A stretch of DNA of 13,075 bases from Smithella sp. D17 (GTDB lineage Bacteria > Desulfobacterota > Syntrophia > Syntrophales > Smithellaceae): NCBI GenBank assembly GCA_000753945.1, contig JQOA01000082.1, forward strand, positions 1,023 through 14,097, written 5' to 3'. The translations under genes and the position numbers were made by a program. Under the pieces are notes generated by a model. That model was given only the letters and a program-made list of their open reading frames with translations. It made no database searches and had not been told where the DNA came from. Positions 6,650-13,075 of the stretch are shown one piece after another; the first letter of the stretch is position 1, and every line of letters starts with the position of its first letter.

Positions 6650-7069
6650 TTAAAATTGCCTTTCATAATCGGATTTTAATTTACTCGTTTTTTCTCTGAC
6701 AATCCAGTAGCTTTTTGCGTTTTTATCAATCTTCATATCCAGAAACTTTTTCCCGGTCAAGGAAGCGATTAACCCAATCGGAGTTACAATCAGGTAGAAG
6801 ATAACAGCCATTATTACTCTGGTCATAATAAAATTCATGACCACTGCAATGGCCATCCATACCTTATAGACGGGTCTGAGTATGGAGGGCAGAATTAACC
6901 CCGTAATAAAGAAAGCTGCGGCCAGAAACAAAATGTAATTGTAGTTATTATTTTTTTCCCATAAAAGATAAAATCCGATAATAGACAGAATTATTCCCAT
7001 CGTAATTCCGAATTTTTCCCAGTCGGATTTATTGCCTTTAATATTTTTTATTTCTTCAATAATTGCCAT
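6650..7069 (-). CDS. SxtJ-family membrane protein
   Basis: A 139-residue integral membrane protein. Hydrophobic segments lie at about residues 20-37, 44-61 and 75-103, the last long enough for a re-entrant or two-part helix. The family-like core is ILRPVYKVWM followed by TPIGLIASLTGKKFLDMK, and the charged tail WIVREKTSKLKSDYERQF is probably cytosolic. SxtJ homologues are known to occur beside O-carbamoyltransferases, including SxtI in saxitoxin clusters, but no activity has been assigned to them to my knowledge. The gene starts 4 bases after the carbamoyltransferase stop with only a weak GAGA-type site, which suggests translational coupling. A role as the membrane partner of the carbamoyltransferase is inferred. 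Confidence 0.88.
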   Translation of the reverse strand: MAIIEEIKNIKGNKSDWEKFGITMGIILSIIGFYLLWEKNNNYNYILFLAAAFFITGLILPSILRPVYKVWMAIAVVMNFIMTRVIMAVIFYLIVTPIGLIASLTGKKFLDMKIDKNAKSYWIVREKTSKLKSDYERQF

Positions 7070-7073
7070 TTTG

Positions 7074-8891
7074 CTAGTCGTTCTCGTATTTTTTCAGCCA
7101 GTTGATATCATTGTTCAGTTGCTTTTGATTTTCTTTGTTCAGCAGATAATTGCCCATAATCAGGTAATCCATATTTGTTCTCATAAAACACAAATAAGCA
7201 TCCTGGGGCGTACAGACAATCGGCTCTCCACGAACATTGAAGGAGGTATTAATGATTACCGGACATTTGTGTTTTTCTGCAAATTTATCAATCATTTCAT
7301 AATATATGGGATTGCTTTCTCTGGTCACGGTTTGTACTCTGGCTGAGTAGTCCACGTGCGTAACAGCCGGGATGCTGGAACGCATTACATGCAGCTTATC
7401 CAATCCGAAGTATTCCTGCTCTTCCTTAGTCATTGCTCTGCGGATATTCTCTTTAACCGGTGCTACTATTAACATATAGGGACTTTCACTGTCGATATCG
7501 AAGAAGTCGGCGGCTTTTTCCTGCAATACACTGGGAGCAAAAGGGCGGAAACTTTCCCGGAATTTTATTTTAAGATTCATAATCTCCTGCATTTTGGGAG
7601 AACGGGCATCGCCGATAATGGAACGGGCGCCCAGAGCGCGCGGCCCAAACTCCATCCTTCCCTGAAACCAGCCGATTGTCTTTTCTTGAGCTATCAGATC
7701 GGCAATTCTGGCGGGCATTTCCCCGGAAGGTAACTTATCGAAAGGAATATTGTTGGCATTTAAATATTGAAGAATCTGATCATCGTTGTATTCAGGGCCG
7801 AGCAGGGACGCCTTCATAAAATCTCTTTGACCATTGGCTATTCTCTGATTATCAAGATATTGATACCAGACAAAAAGAGCCGCTCCGAGAGCGCCACCGG
7901 CATCACCGGCAGCCGGTTGGATCCATATGTTATCAAACGGTCCTTCCCGGAGAATTTTCCCGTTTCCCACACAATTAAGAGCCACTCCTCCCGCCAGACA
8001 AAGATTTTTCTGCTTCGTTTCATTATGGATATGACGAGCCATACGCAGCATTACCTCTTCTGTCACATCCTGAACGGAACGGGCCAGATCCATATCTCTC
8101 TGGGTAACTTTAGATTCCGGTTTGCGGGGCGGTCCGCCGAAAAGTTTCTCGAATTTTCTGTTGGTCATGGTAAGACCGGCGCAATAGTCAAAGTATTTCA
8201 TGTTTAATTTGAATGAGCCGTCCTCTTTTAAATCCATCAGTTCCGAGAGTATCAAATCCTTATATTTGGGTGTTCCGTATGGCGCGAGTCCCATAACCTT
8301 GTACTCACCGGAATTGACTTTAAAACCGGTGTAATAAGTAAATGCCGAGTAAAGAAGTCCCAGTGAATGTGGAAAATGAATTTCGGAAAGGATTTGAATT
8401 TGATTATTTCCCCCGATGCCATAACTGGTGGTTGTCCATTCGCCGACACCGTCTATTGTCAGAAAGGCCGCTTCAGGAAAAGGTGATGCAAAAAAGGCTG
8501 AAGCTGCATGAGATTCATGGTGTTCCGGAAAAATTATTTTGCCTTCATAGTTTAACTGTTTATTGATGAATTCTTTCATCCATAATTTCTGCTTTATCCA
8601 GAGTGGCATGGCCATAACAAAAGACCGGATTCCCGATGGAGCAAAAGCCAGATAAGTTTCCAGTATACGTTCGAACTTGATGAACGGTTTATCATAAAAA
8701 GCAACGTAATCCAGTGATTCACCGCTTATTTCCCCCGCTTCCAGACAAAACTTTATTGCATTGTCGGGAAAAGAAAAATCATGTTTTTTCCGGGTGAAAC
8801 GTTCCTCCTGCGCCGCAGCGATAATTTCGCCGTCACGCACCAGGCAGGCCGCACTGTCATGATAAAATGCCGATATACCTAGGATATTCAT
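7074..8891 (-). CDS. O-carbamoyltransferase (NodU/CmcH/TobZ/SxtI family)
   Basis: A 605-residue cytosolic enzyme expected to use carbamoyl phosphate and ATP to form carbamoyl-adenylate and move the carbamoyl group to a hydroxyl. The N-terminal Kae1-like domain has GISAFYHDSA (5-14), metal-binding EHHESHAASA (H124, H128), TIDGVGEWT (D147) and LAGGVALNC (299-307). The C-terminal YrdC-like domain has WFQGRMEFGPRALGARSI (408-425), FRPFAPSVL (448-456) and VIINTSFNVRGEPIV (545-559). I chose the ATG giving MNILGISAFYHD because the fold starts there; a TTG frame 60 bases further out adds nothing family-like. It is first in a cluster with the SxtJ, DUF5989 and SGNH genes and divergent from folD. The acceptor is unknown; a surface sugar is likely given the glycan genes nearby. 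Confidence 0.94.
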   Translation of the reverse strand: MNILGISAFYHDSAACLVRDGEIIAAAQEERFTRKKHDFSFPDNAIKFCLEAGEISGESLDYVAFYDKPFIKFERILETYLAFAPSGIRSFVMAMPLWIKQKLWMKEFINKQLNYEGKIIFPEHHESHAASAFFASPFPEAAFLTIDGVGEWTTTSYGIGGNNQIQILSEIHFPHSLGLLYSAFTYYTGFKVNSGEYKVMGLAPYGTPKYKDLILSELMDLKEDGSFKLNMKYFDYCAGLTMTNRKFEKLFGGPPRKPESKVTQRDMDLARSVQDVTEEVMLRMARHIHNETKQKNLCLAGGVALNCVGNGKILREGPFDNIWIQPAAGDAGGALGAALFVWYQYLDNQRIANGQRDFMKASLLGPEYNDDQILQYLNANNIPFDKLPSGEMPARIADLIAQEKTIGWFQGRMEFGPRALGARSIIGDARSPKMQEIMNLKIKFRESFRPFAPSVLQEKAADFFDIDSESPYMLIVAPVKENIRRAMTKEEQEYFGLDKLHVMRSSIPAVTHVDYSARVQTVTRESNPIYYEMIDKFAEKHKCPVIINTSFNVRGEPIVCTPQDAYLCFMRTNMDYLIMGNYLLNKENQKQLNNDINWLKKYEND

Positions 8892-8977
8892 AGCTTTTAA
8901 TTTCTTCGTATGATTTAAAAACTTTGATAGCACATTCAAATGATTATTCAAATATAATTTTATTCTGTTTATTTTGC

Positions 8978-9006
8978 TTGCCCGCGTTATTTTTTTGCCC
9001 TATAAT
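8978..9006 (+). promoter_or_regulatory. Sigma-70-type promoter for folD
   Basis: TTGCCC (8978-8983) and a perfect TATAAT (9001-9006) are separated by 17 bases. Transcription would begin near 9013, about 50 bases before the folD ATG. The element lies in the 172-base region between divergent folD and carbamoyltransferase genes. On the minus strand that region is AT-rich and I found no equally good promoter for the carbamoyltransferase operon. Confidence 0.72.
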
Positions 9007-9063
9007 TCCGCCGCACTTGTGATTTTACTTATATCATTTTTTATACTTTTGCGGAGAAAAGTA

Positions 9064-9927
9064 ATGGCTGCTGTTATCGATGGTAATAAAATTGCACAGA
9101 ATATTCGCAACGAAATGCGCCAAAGCGCGCTCGAATTCAAAGAAAAAACAGGAATCGTTCCCGGTCTCGCTGTTGTGCTTGTCGGCAAAGACCCTGCCTC
9201 GCAGGTCTATGTAGAAAAAAAAGCTAAGGCATGTGCCGAAGTTGGTTTTCTTTCCCGCGAGTATAAGCTGCCCGCGGAAACGAGCGAAGCGAAACTGTTG
9301 AGCTTGATCAATGACCTCAACAAGGATCATCTCATTCACGGAATCTTGGTTCAGCTTCCGCTTCCGGAACAGATATCCACGGATAAAATTATTGCCGCCA
9401 TTGATCCGCACAAGGACGTGGATGGTTTTCACCCTTACAATGTGGGCGGTCTTATAACCGGCTCACCGCTGTTTATTCCCTGCACACCCCGGGGCATCAT
9501 GGAATTAATTGCCCGCACCGGCATTGCCCTGAAAGGTAAAGAAGCCGTTGTGGTCGGGCGCAGCAATATTGTGGGAAAGCCAATAGCCCTGTTACTTCTG
9601 GCACAACATGCAACTGTTACTATTTGTCATTCACGGACAAAAGATTTACCTTCTGTTACCCGTCGGGCTGATGTTTTGATTGCCGCTATCGGCAAACCTC
9701 AAATGATTAAGGCGAACATGGTGAAAGAAGGAGCCGTCGTGATTGACGTGGGCGTTAACCGTCTGGAAAACGGCAAACTGGCGGGCGATGTCGATTTTAA
9801 CGAGGTTGCTCCCAAAGCATCCTTCATCACGCCTGTGCCCGGCGGCGTAGGGCCTATGACCATCGCCATGCTGATGAAAAATACCCTGGACGCCGCACGG
9901 AATAAGGTGAGTAAAGATAAAGTGTGA
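9064..9927 (+). CDS. folD: Bifunctional methylenetetrahydrofolate dehydrogenase/cyclohydrolase
   Basis: Cytosolic one-carbon enzyme: it oxidises 5,10-methylene-THF with NAD(P)+ and hydrolyses 5,10-methenyl-THF to 10-formyl-THF, reversibly. The 287 residues match the usual length of about 285. Catalytic YVEKK (Y49, K53), Q97 in LVQLPLP, KDVDGFHP (D120), PCTPRGIMELI (139-149), nucleotide-binding VVGRSNIVGKP (163-173) and the C-terminal PGGVGPMT (259-266) are all present. The ATG at 9064 follows GGAG by 7 bases. A longer in-frame start near 8974 would add a hydrophobic leader but would begin upstream of the -10 element, so I rejected it. The gene looks intact and is convergent with the zinc-ribbon methyltransferase gene 55 bases away. 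In acetogenic or syntrophic anaerobes FolD also serves the Wood-Ljungdahl methyl branch; whether that applies here is unknown. Confidence 0.97.
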   Translation: MAAVIDGNKIAQNIRNEMRQSALEFKEKTGIVPGLAVVLVGKDPASQVYVEKKAKACAEVGFLSREYKLPAETSEAKLLSLINDLNKDHLIHGILVQLPLPEQISTDKIIAAIDPHKDVDGFHPYNVGGLITGSPLFIPCTPRGIMELIARTGIALKGKEAVVVGRSNIVGKPIALLLLAQHATVTICHSRTKDLPSVTRRADVLIAAIGKPQMIKANMVKEGAVVIDVGVNRLENGKLAGDVDFNEVAPKASFITPVPGGVGPMTIAMLMKNTLDAARNKVSKDKV

Positions 9928-9982
9928 AATAAATTTTGACTAATCAATTTATCGAGATAACGTTTTCCCATGAACCATAACC

Positions 9983-10810
9983 TTAAATATTAATTTTTTT
10001 TGCTATAACCGCGATGCTGTGTCCCGAATAAAATTTAGCGATAATGCGTGCAATAAATGAAGGTAAAAAAGCGTCTTGAAGTTTTTGTTTTACGTATTCA
10101 GATAGATAATTTTTCTTGCTGATGACGGCAAATCCGTGCTTACGTAATAAAAAAGTAAGCGAATCTTCTGTAAAATGAAAAAAATGATATGGTAAATCCC
10201 ATTGCGGCCAGTTATGCCAATTCATTTTTGCGTCATGCCCTTCGTAATTTGGAACATCCACAACTAAAATACCATCGTCTTTGAGCCATTTGCGGGCATT
10301 TTGAATGTATATATTCGGATCAGCGGTATGTTCTAATGAATGCCATAGTGTGATTATATCAAAAGTCCTTTCTAAAAGCGTGACGTTGCGAACTTCTCCC
10401 ACATGAACTGTTATTTTCAAATTAGACCTTATGTAGTTGGCTACATCTGATGAAATATCAATTCCTTCAACCTTGTATCCCTGTTCGCGGCACGCCAGCA
10501 AAAAATATCCGCGTCCACATCCGATATCCAAAACATTTCCTTTATTTTTAAATTTCTGAAAAAAACGTAACCGATGTTTTTCCTGCAAGAGTCTTTCTTT
10601 CATTTCCAGAGAACCGGGTATCAGTTCGTTGTTGTAATGGGTTTTAAAATATTCCTGCTGATAAAGACTTGCTGCTTCCTCATTATCCGGTTGCGGATCA
10701 AGAAAGCCCAAGTTACATTCCACACATTTATAAACTTTCCACTCGTTTCTAGAATAAAGAACGGTGCGATTAGCACTACCGCAGAGAATACATTTTTTTA
10801 CATTTTTCAT
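9983..10810 (-). CDS. Class I SAM-dependent methyltransferase with N-terminal zinc ribbon
   Basis: A 275-residue protein. The N-terminus carries a CxxC...CxxC zinc-ribbon pattern (C7, C10, C29, C32). It is followed by a Rossmann methyltransferase domain of the Methyltransf_23 type: motif I VLDIGCGRGYF (93-103), acidic GIDIS (116-120, with D118), LWHSLEH (155-161) in the active-site region and ILVVDVPNYEG (181-191). Aromatic-rich WHNWPQWDLPYHFFHFT (198-214) is common in sugar and glycan O-methyltransferases of polysaccharide clusters. The ATG has only a weak GGA-type site. It is the last gene of the minus-strand glycan cluster, 80 bases after the glycosyltransferase. The likely substrate is a nucleotide sugar or glycan end, but this cannot be fixed from sequence. 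Confidence 0.87.
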   Translation of the reverse strand: MKNVKKCILCGSANRTVLYSRNEWKVYKCVECNLGFLDPQPDNEEAASLYQQEYFKTHYNNELIPGSLEMKERLLQEKHRLRFFQKFKNKGNVLDIGCGRGYFLLACREQGYKVEGIDISSDVANYIRSNLKITVHVGEVRNVTLLERTFDIITLWHSLEHTADPNIYIQNARKWLKDDGILVVDVPNYEGHDAKMNWHNWPQWDLPYHFFHFTEDSLTFLLRKHGFAVISKKNYLSEYVKQKLQDAFLPSFIARIIAKFYSGHSIAVIAKKINI

Positions 10811-10890
10811 GGTTTAAACATATCCATCTCTTTTTTGCCACATTATGCGAAAATTTTTTAACTTTAGAGGTAATTGTATAAAGTTACTTG

Positions 10891-11748
10891 TCATGCTTTA
10901 GTCATTCTATAAACAAGTTGATAGCAGTCGATTTTATTTTTAAGTTTGGTTTTATTCATGACAAAAGGCGAAATTAAATTCAAAGTAAATAATCGATACA
11001 GGGCTTTTATCTTCTGGGCTTTTTTTATACGATAAACCGTTTCCTGTGGGTAATGTTTTTTATAAAACAGATATTCTGCTTTTAATTTTTTTTCAAATAG
11101 TGCGACCGGTGTTGTATTAATTTCGCTCTGTCCCCCCCAATGGAGAACTTCTGCATCTTTAATATAGCCGATCTCATGGCCCAGCCGACGGATTCGCAGG
11201 CAGAGATCCTGATCCTCCCCGTAGAGGAAAAAATCCTCGTCGAAGCCGCGCAGTCTGTTGATTATATCCGCCCGGGCGATCATCGCTGCCCCGAGGACAC
11301 AGGCAATTGGACCCTTTAGATCCGCCAGTTCGTCCCGGGTAGACTTTTCCCCCGGATAACGGTAAGAGACGGACGGTTGATGACTGCCATCGGGATTCAC
11401 CATGTTTAATCCTGCCATCCCTACATGCTGATTTACTTCCATAAAAAGAAAAGATTTTTGTAGCGTATCTTCAGCGACTGTCGTATCGGGATTAAGGAAT
11501 ATCAGGTATTTGCCCCGGCAGGATGGCAGTGCCTGATTATTGGCTGCGCCGAAGCCTCTATTTTCGTTATTGGCAACAAGATTGACGTCAGGAAAACGTG
11601 CGGAGATTGTTTTCACAGTTTCATCTGTGGACGCATTGTCGATAACAAATATTTCTTTTTCGATTCCTGATGGATTTTGCAGAGAATCCAAACAGTTATT
11701 AATTAATTTGTTTGTATTGTAAGAAACAATAATGATGGATATGTCCAT
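10891..11748 (-). CDS. Glycosyltransferase family 2 protein
   Basis: A 285-residue GT-A fold, inverting glycosyltransferase that probably adds a sugar from a nucleotide donor (rhamnosyltransferase/WbbL-like group) to a lipid-linked glycan on the cytosolic face. Motifs in order: IIIVSYN (5-11) at the nucleotide-binding strand, VIDNASTDET (35-44), NRGFGAANN (63-71), the DxD-equivalent FLNPDT (84-89), LGAAM (152-156), the catalytic-base block YGEDQDLCLRIRRLG (176-190) and HWGG (203-206). The C-terminal 60 residues are basic with a weakly hydrophobic stretch, which suggests peripheral membrane contact. Only a poor ribosome binding site precedes the ATG. The gene follows a methyltransferase by 28 bases in the same direction. 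Donor and acceptor are unknown. Confidence 0.93.
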   Translation of the reverse strand: MDISIIIVSYNTNKLINNCLDSLQNPSGIEKEIFVIDNASTDETVKTISARFPDVNLVANNENRGFGAANNQALPSCRGKYLIFLNPDTTVAEDTLQKSFLFMEVNQHVGMAGLNMVNPDGSHQPSVSYRYPGEKSTRDELADLKGPIACVLGAAMIARADIINRLRGFDEDFFLYGEDQDLCLRIRRLGHEIGYIKDAEVLHWGGQSEINTTPVALFEKKLKAEYLFYKKHYPQETVYRIKKAQKIKALYRLFTLNLISPFVMNKTKLKNKIDCYQLVYRMTKA

Positions 11749-11776
11749 GAATCAACGCATCTCGGTTGTTTTTTTG

Positions 11777-12604
11777 TCATTTCTCTAGTGTGGCTATCAG
11801 GATCAAATCGTTACCCCCCATAAGTACCTCGTAGCTATTTGCTTCCCTCAACCAGTATTTGCGAGCGCCCTTCTCTCCCCGTATTCGGGTGAACAGAAGA
11901 ATTAGCCAATACAGGGGCAAAAGAAAAAGCTGGCCGGTTTTCACCTTCTCGCTTGTGATTCGGTTGATCCGGAAACCGGCATGCTCCATGGCCATGCGGA
12001 GCAGGGCGTAGGGTTGACGATTGATATGGCCATTGTACTTCTGAACCTCCGTAACGTCGCCGCTCTGAAAACATGTATTTTCGTTATCCCAGGTTAGGGC
12101 TTCCGATGCATTCCGCAAAGGTTGGTGACGTTCCTCCACGGGTTCTAGAACTCCGTAGAAGATCATCCGCAGGCGGGACTCTAGGTTGGAATAATTGGGA
12201 TAGCTCACGATCATTCTGCCTCCAGGCTTCAGAACACGTGCAAACTCCCGAAAGGTATGATAAAGATTTTCAGCATGTTCCGGCCCGTCAATGCAGAAGG
12301 CATAGTCAAATTGATTGTCCTCTAGGGGAAATATCCCGTCAAGATCGGTCGTCACTGTTGGAATCTCTGGATTCCGGAAAAACTCAGTCTCGATATCACC
12401 CGCGGTTACCTGAAATCCCTTCCGATGGAGCCACCACGATAGCCGTCCGGAACCGGCGGGCAGATCCAATGCCAAACCAGGCGGGCATGTTGTCACAAGA
12501 TCGAGAGCCTTGTAATGGGCTTCGTCCAGAGAGGCAACAATATTGGCCCAGTATTCCGGGCGATCCCGCAAATCTTCTGTTTTTTTCACAACCGGTTTGT
12601 CCAT
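11777..12604 (-). CDS. Class I SAM-dependent methyltransferase (Methyltransf_11-like)
   Basis: A 275-residue protein with a SAM-binding motif I variant ALDLPAGSGRLS (45-56), acidic motif AGDIE (68-72), CIDGPEHAEN (104-113) and VLKPGGRMIVSYPNYSN (124-140) at the expected spacing. The DLPAGSG form in place of DxGxGxG is seen in a subset of family members. Residues 226-239 (LFLLPLYWLILLFT) are hydrophobic and may dock on the membrane. The ATG lies 5 bases after the stop of the upstream gene, and AAGGATGG about 9-12 bases upstream is a modest ribosome binding site. Its place between two glycosyltransferase genes points to methylation of a glycan or sugar intermediate; this is inferred from context. 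Confidence 0.87.
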   Translation of the reverse strand: MDKPVVKKTEDLRDRPEYWANIVASLDEAHYKALDLVTTCPPGLALDLPAGSGRLSWWLHRKGFQVTAGDIETEFFRNPEIPTVTTDLDGIFPLEDNQFDYAFCIDGPEHAENLYHTFREFARVLKPGGRMIVSYPNYSNLESRLRMIFYGVLEPVEERHQPLRNASEALTWDNENTCFQSGDVTEVQKYNGHINRQPYALLRMAMEHAGFRINRITSEKVKTGQLFLLPLYWLILLFTRIRGEKGARKYWLREANSYEVLMGGNDLILIATLEK

Positions 12605-12609
12605 CCGCT

Positions 12610-13075
12610 CTAACCATCCTTTTGATAGAGGACTCGGAAAAGGATGATCCTTCCCGTATCCTTATGTTTCCATTCTTTCAGTTGTGTCAAATCCGTCGGT
12701 TGCAAAGACTTCAGAAACGCAAATTTATCCGGGGGCCAATGCTTCTCTTCCCAGACGATATAACGAATTCTACGCATCCGCATGCTCTTTATAAAATCAT
12801 TGTAATTATCGCCGAGGATGGTCGCATCCTTTTGCCAGTCGATGTATTTATCAGGACAAGGCGCCCCCGCGACATGAAGATTCGCGTAGTAATTGTTCCA
12901 GCGCCAGGAATGCCCGAGGGTAATCATCTCGATTTCCCCGCGAGTTCCTTCCATGCGGGCAATCGTTTCGCCGATCTCCTTGTAAACGAGCTTGTCCGCC
13001 TCCTGGTCTTTTAGATTCTTGGGCAGCGTCAGCACCAGCACGAGCAGGCAGAGTACAACAACTCCTGCGAAATCG
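12610..13075 (-). CDS. C-terminal end of a probable polytopic membrane glycosyltransferase (partial)
   Basis: The reading frame is open to the right window edge, so 154 C-terminal residues are visible and the start lies outside. The first 18 residues (FAGVVVLCLLVLVLTLP) form a transmembrane helix. A soluble tail follows that begins EADKLVYKEIGETIARME, the KEIGETI-type helix seen after the last membrane span in GT39/GT83 (PMT/ArnT-like) glycosyltransferases, and a strand-rich domain comes after (MITLGHSWRWNNYY, RIRYIVWEEKHWPP). These enzymes move a sugar from a polyprenyl phosphate carrier on the periplasmic side. The catalytic DE/DD motif would be in the missing N-terminus, so the assignment rests on the tail and on context. 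It precedes the methyltransferase by 5 bases. Confidence 0.6.
   Translation of the reverse strand, partial: DFAGVVVLCLLVLVLTLPKNLKDQEADKLVYKEIGETIARMEGTRGEIEMITLGHSWRWNNYYANLHVAGAPCPDKYIDWQKDATILGDNYNDFIKSMRMRRIRYIVWEEKHWPPDKFAFLKSLQPTDLTQLKEWKHKDTGRIILFRVLYQKDG

Noticed and set aside
8892..8951. A 20-residue extension of the carbamoyltransferase from a TTG codon
   Set aside because: The conserved fold starts at MNILGISAFYHD. The extension has a rare start codon and no family-like residues.
8974..9063. An N-terminal extension of folD giving a hydrophobic leader
   Set aside because: The extended start lies upstream of the TATAAT at 9001-9006, would not be on the transcript, and FolD is cytosolic; the ATG at 9064 with GGAG is better.
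9929..9952. An inverted repeat ATAAATT/AATTTAT after folD as a terminator
   Set aside because: The stem contains only A-T pairs, the loop is 10 bases and no U-tract follows, so it is too weak to call.
12073..13014. A 313-residue open frame on the plus strand across the right-hand methyltransferase and the partial glycosyltransferase
   Set aside because: It crosses two well-supported minus-strand genes, resembles no family and has no operon context, so it is an antisense shadow.
1..13075. CRISPR arrays, tRNA or rRNA genes, integrases, transposases and attachment sites
   Set aside because: No regularly spaced repeats, cloverleaf-like sequences or recombinase motifs were found. The accessory nature of the ATPase/DUF4276 cassette therefore rests on context only.

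Overview
The window (13,075 bases) looks like chromosomal DNA from a Gram-negative, anaerobe-type bacterium. Protein style suggests Desulfobacterota, perhaps Syntrophales-like; this is an inference from BPG-independent phosphoglycerate mutase, an insertion-bearing degradative-type thiolase and envelope-glycan genes, and it was not checked by any search. Coding density is high and no gene-free gap exceeds 175 bases. There are no tRNA or rRNA genes, CRISPR arrays or transposase genes.

Layout from left to right. (1) Positions 1-53 hold the edge of what looks like a dispersed intergenic repeat. (2) Positions 122-1975, minus strand: a 65-residue two-helix membrane protein followed by gpmI (glycolysis). 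(3) Positions 2007-2095: a divergent intergenic region with two short palindromes and a near-perfect direct repeat. (4) Positions 2118-3897, plus strand: a two-gene cassette, overlapping by 8 bases, of a RecF/OLD-like AAA ATPase and a DUF4276 protein with a TOPRIM-like start. It resembles the ATPase + TOPRIM-type-nuclease pairs known in phage defence and is the best candidate for an undescribed immune system here. (5) Positions 3907-3941: a very strong hairpin that can terminate transcription from both sides. (6) Positions 8891 down to 3959, minus strand: a compact run of O-carbamoyltransferase, SxtJ-family membrane protein, a 52-residue DUF5989/SxtK-like membrane protein, a membrane-anchored SGNH hydrolase and an acetyl-CoA acetyltransferase. 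The first four form a recurrent but functionally undefined module that I read as a membrane-linked carbamoylation system. (7) Positions 8978-9927, plus strand: folD behind a near-consensus sigma-70 promoter, divergent from the carbamoyltransferase. (8) Positions 13075 down to 9983, minus strand: surface-glycan genes, namely the C-terminus of a probable polytopic membrane glycosyltransferase, a SAM methyltransferase, a family 2 glycosyltransferase and a zinc-ribbon SAM methyltransferase.

Taken together, the right two thirds suggest a cell-envelope or exopolysaccharide assembly and decoration region (glycosyl transfer, methylation, carbamoylation, SGNH-type esterase or acyl transfer) interrupted by the housekeeping gene folD. 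The left third is housekeeping metabolism (gpmI, thiolase) with an accessory ATPase/DUF4276 cassette between its genes. The two most rewarding targets are the ATPase/DUF4276 pair with its operator-like upstream repeats, and the carbamoyltransferase-SxtJ-DUF5989-SGNH module, whose third gene is very short and easy to miss.
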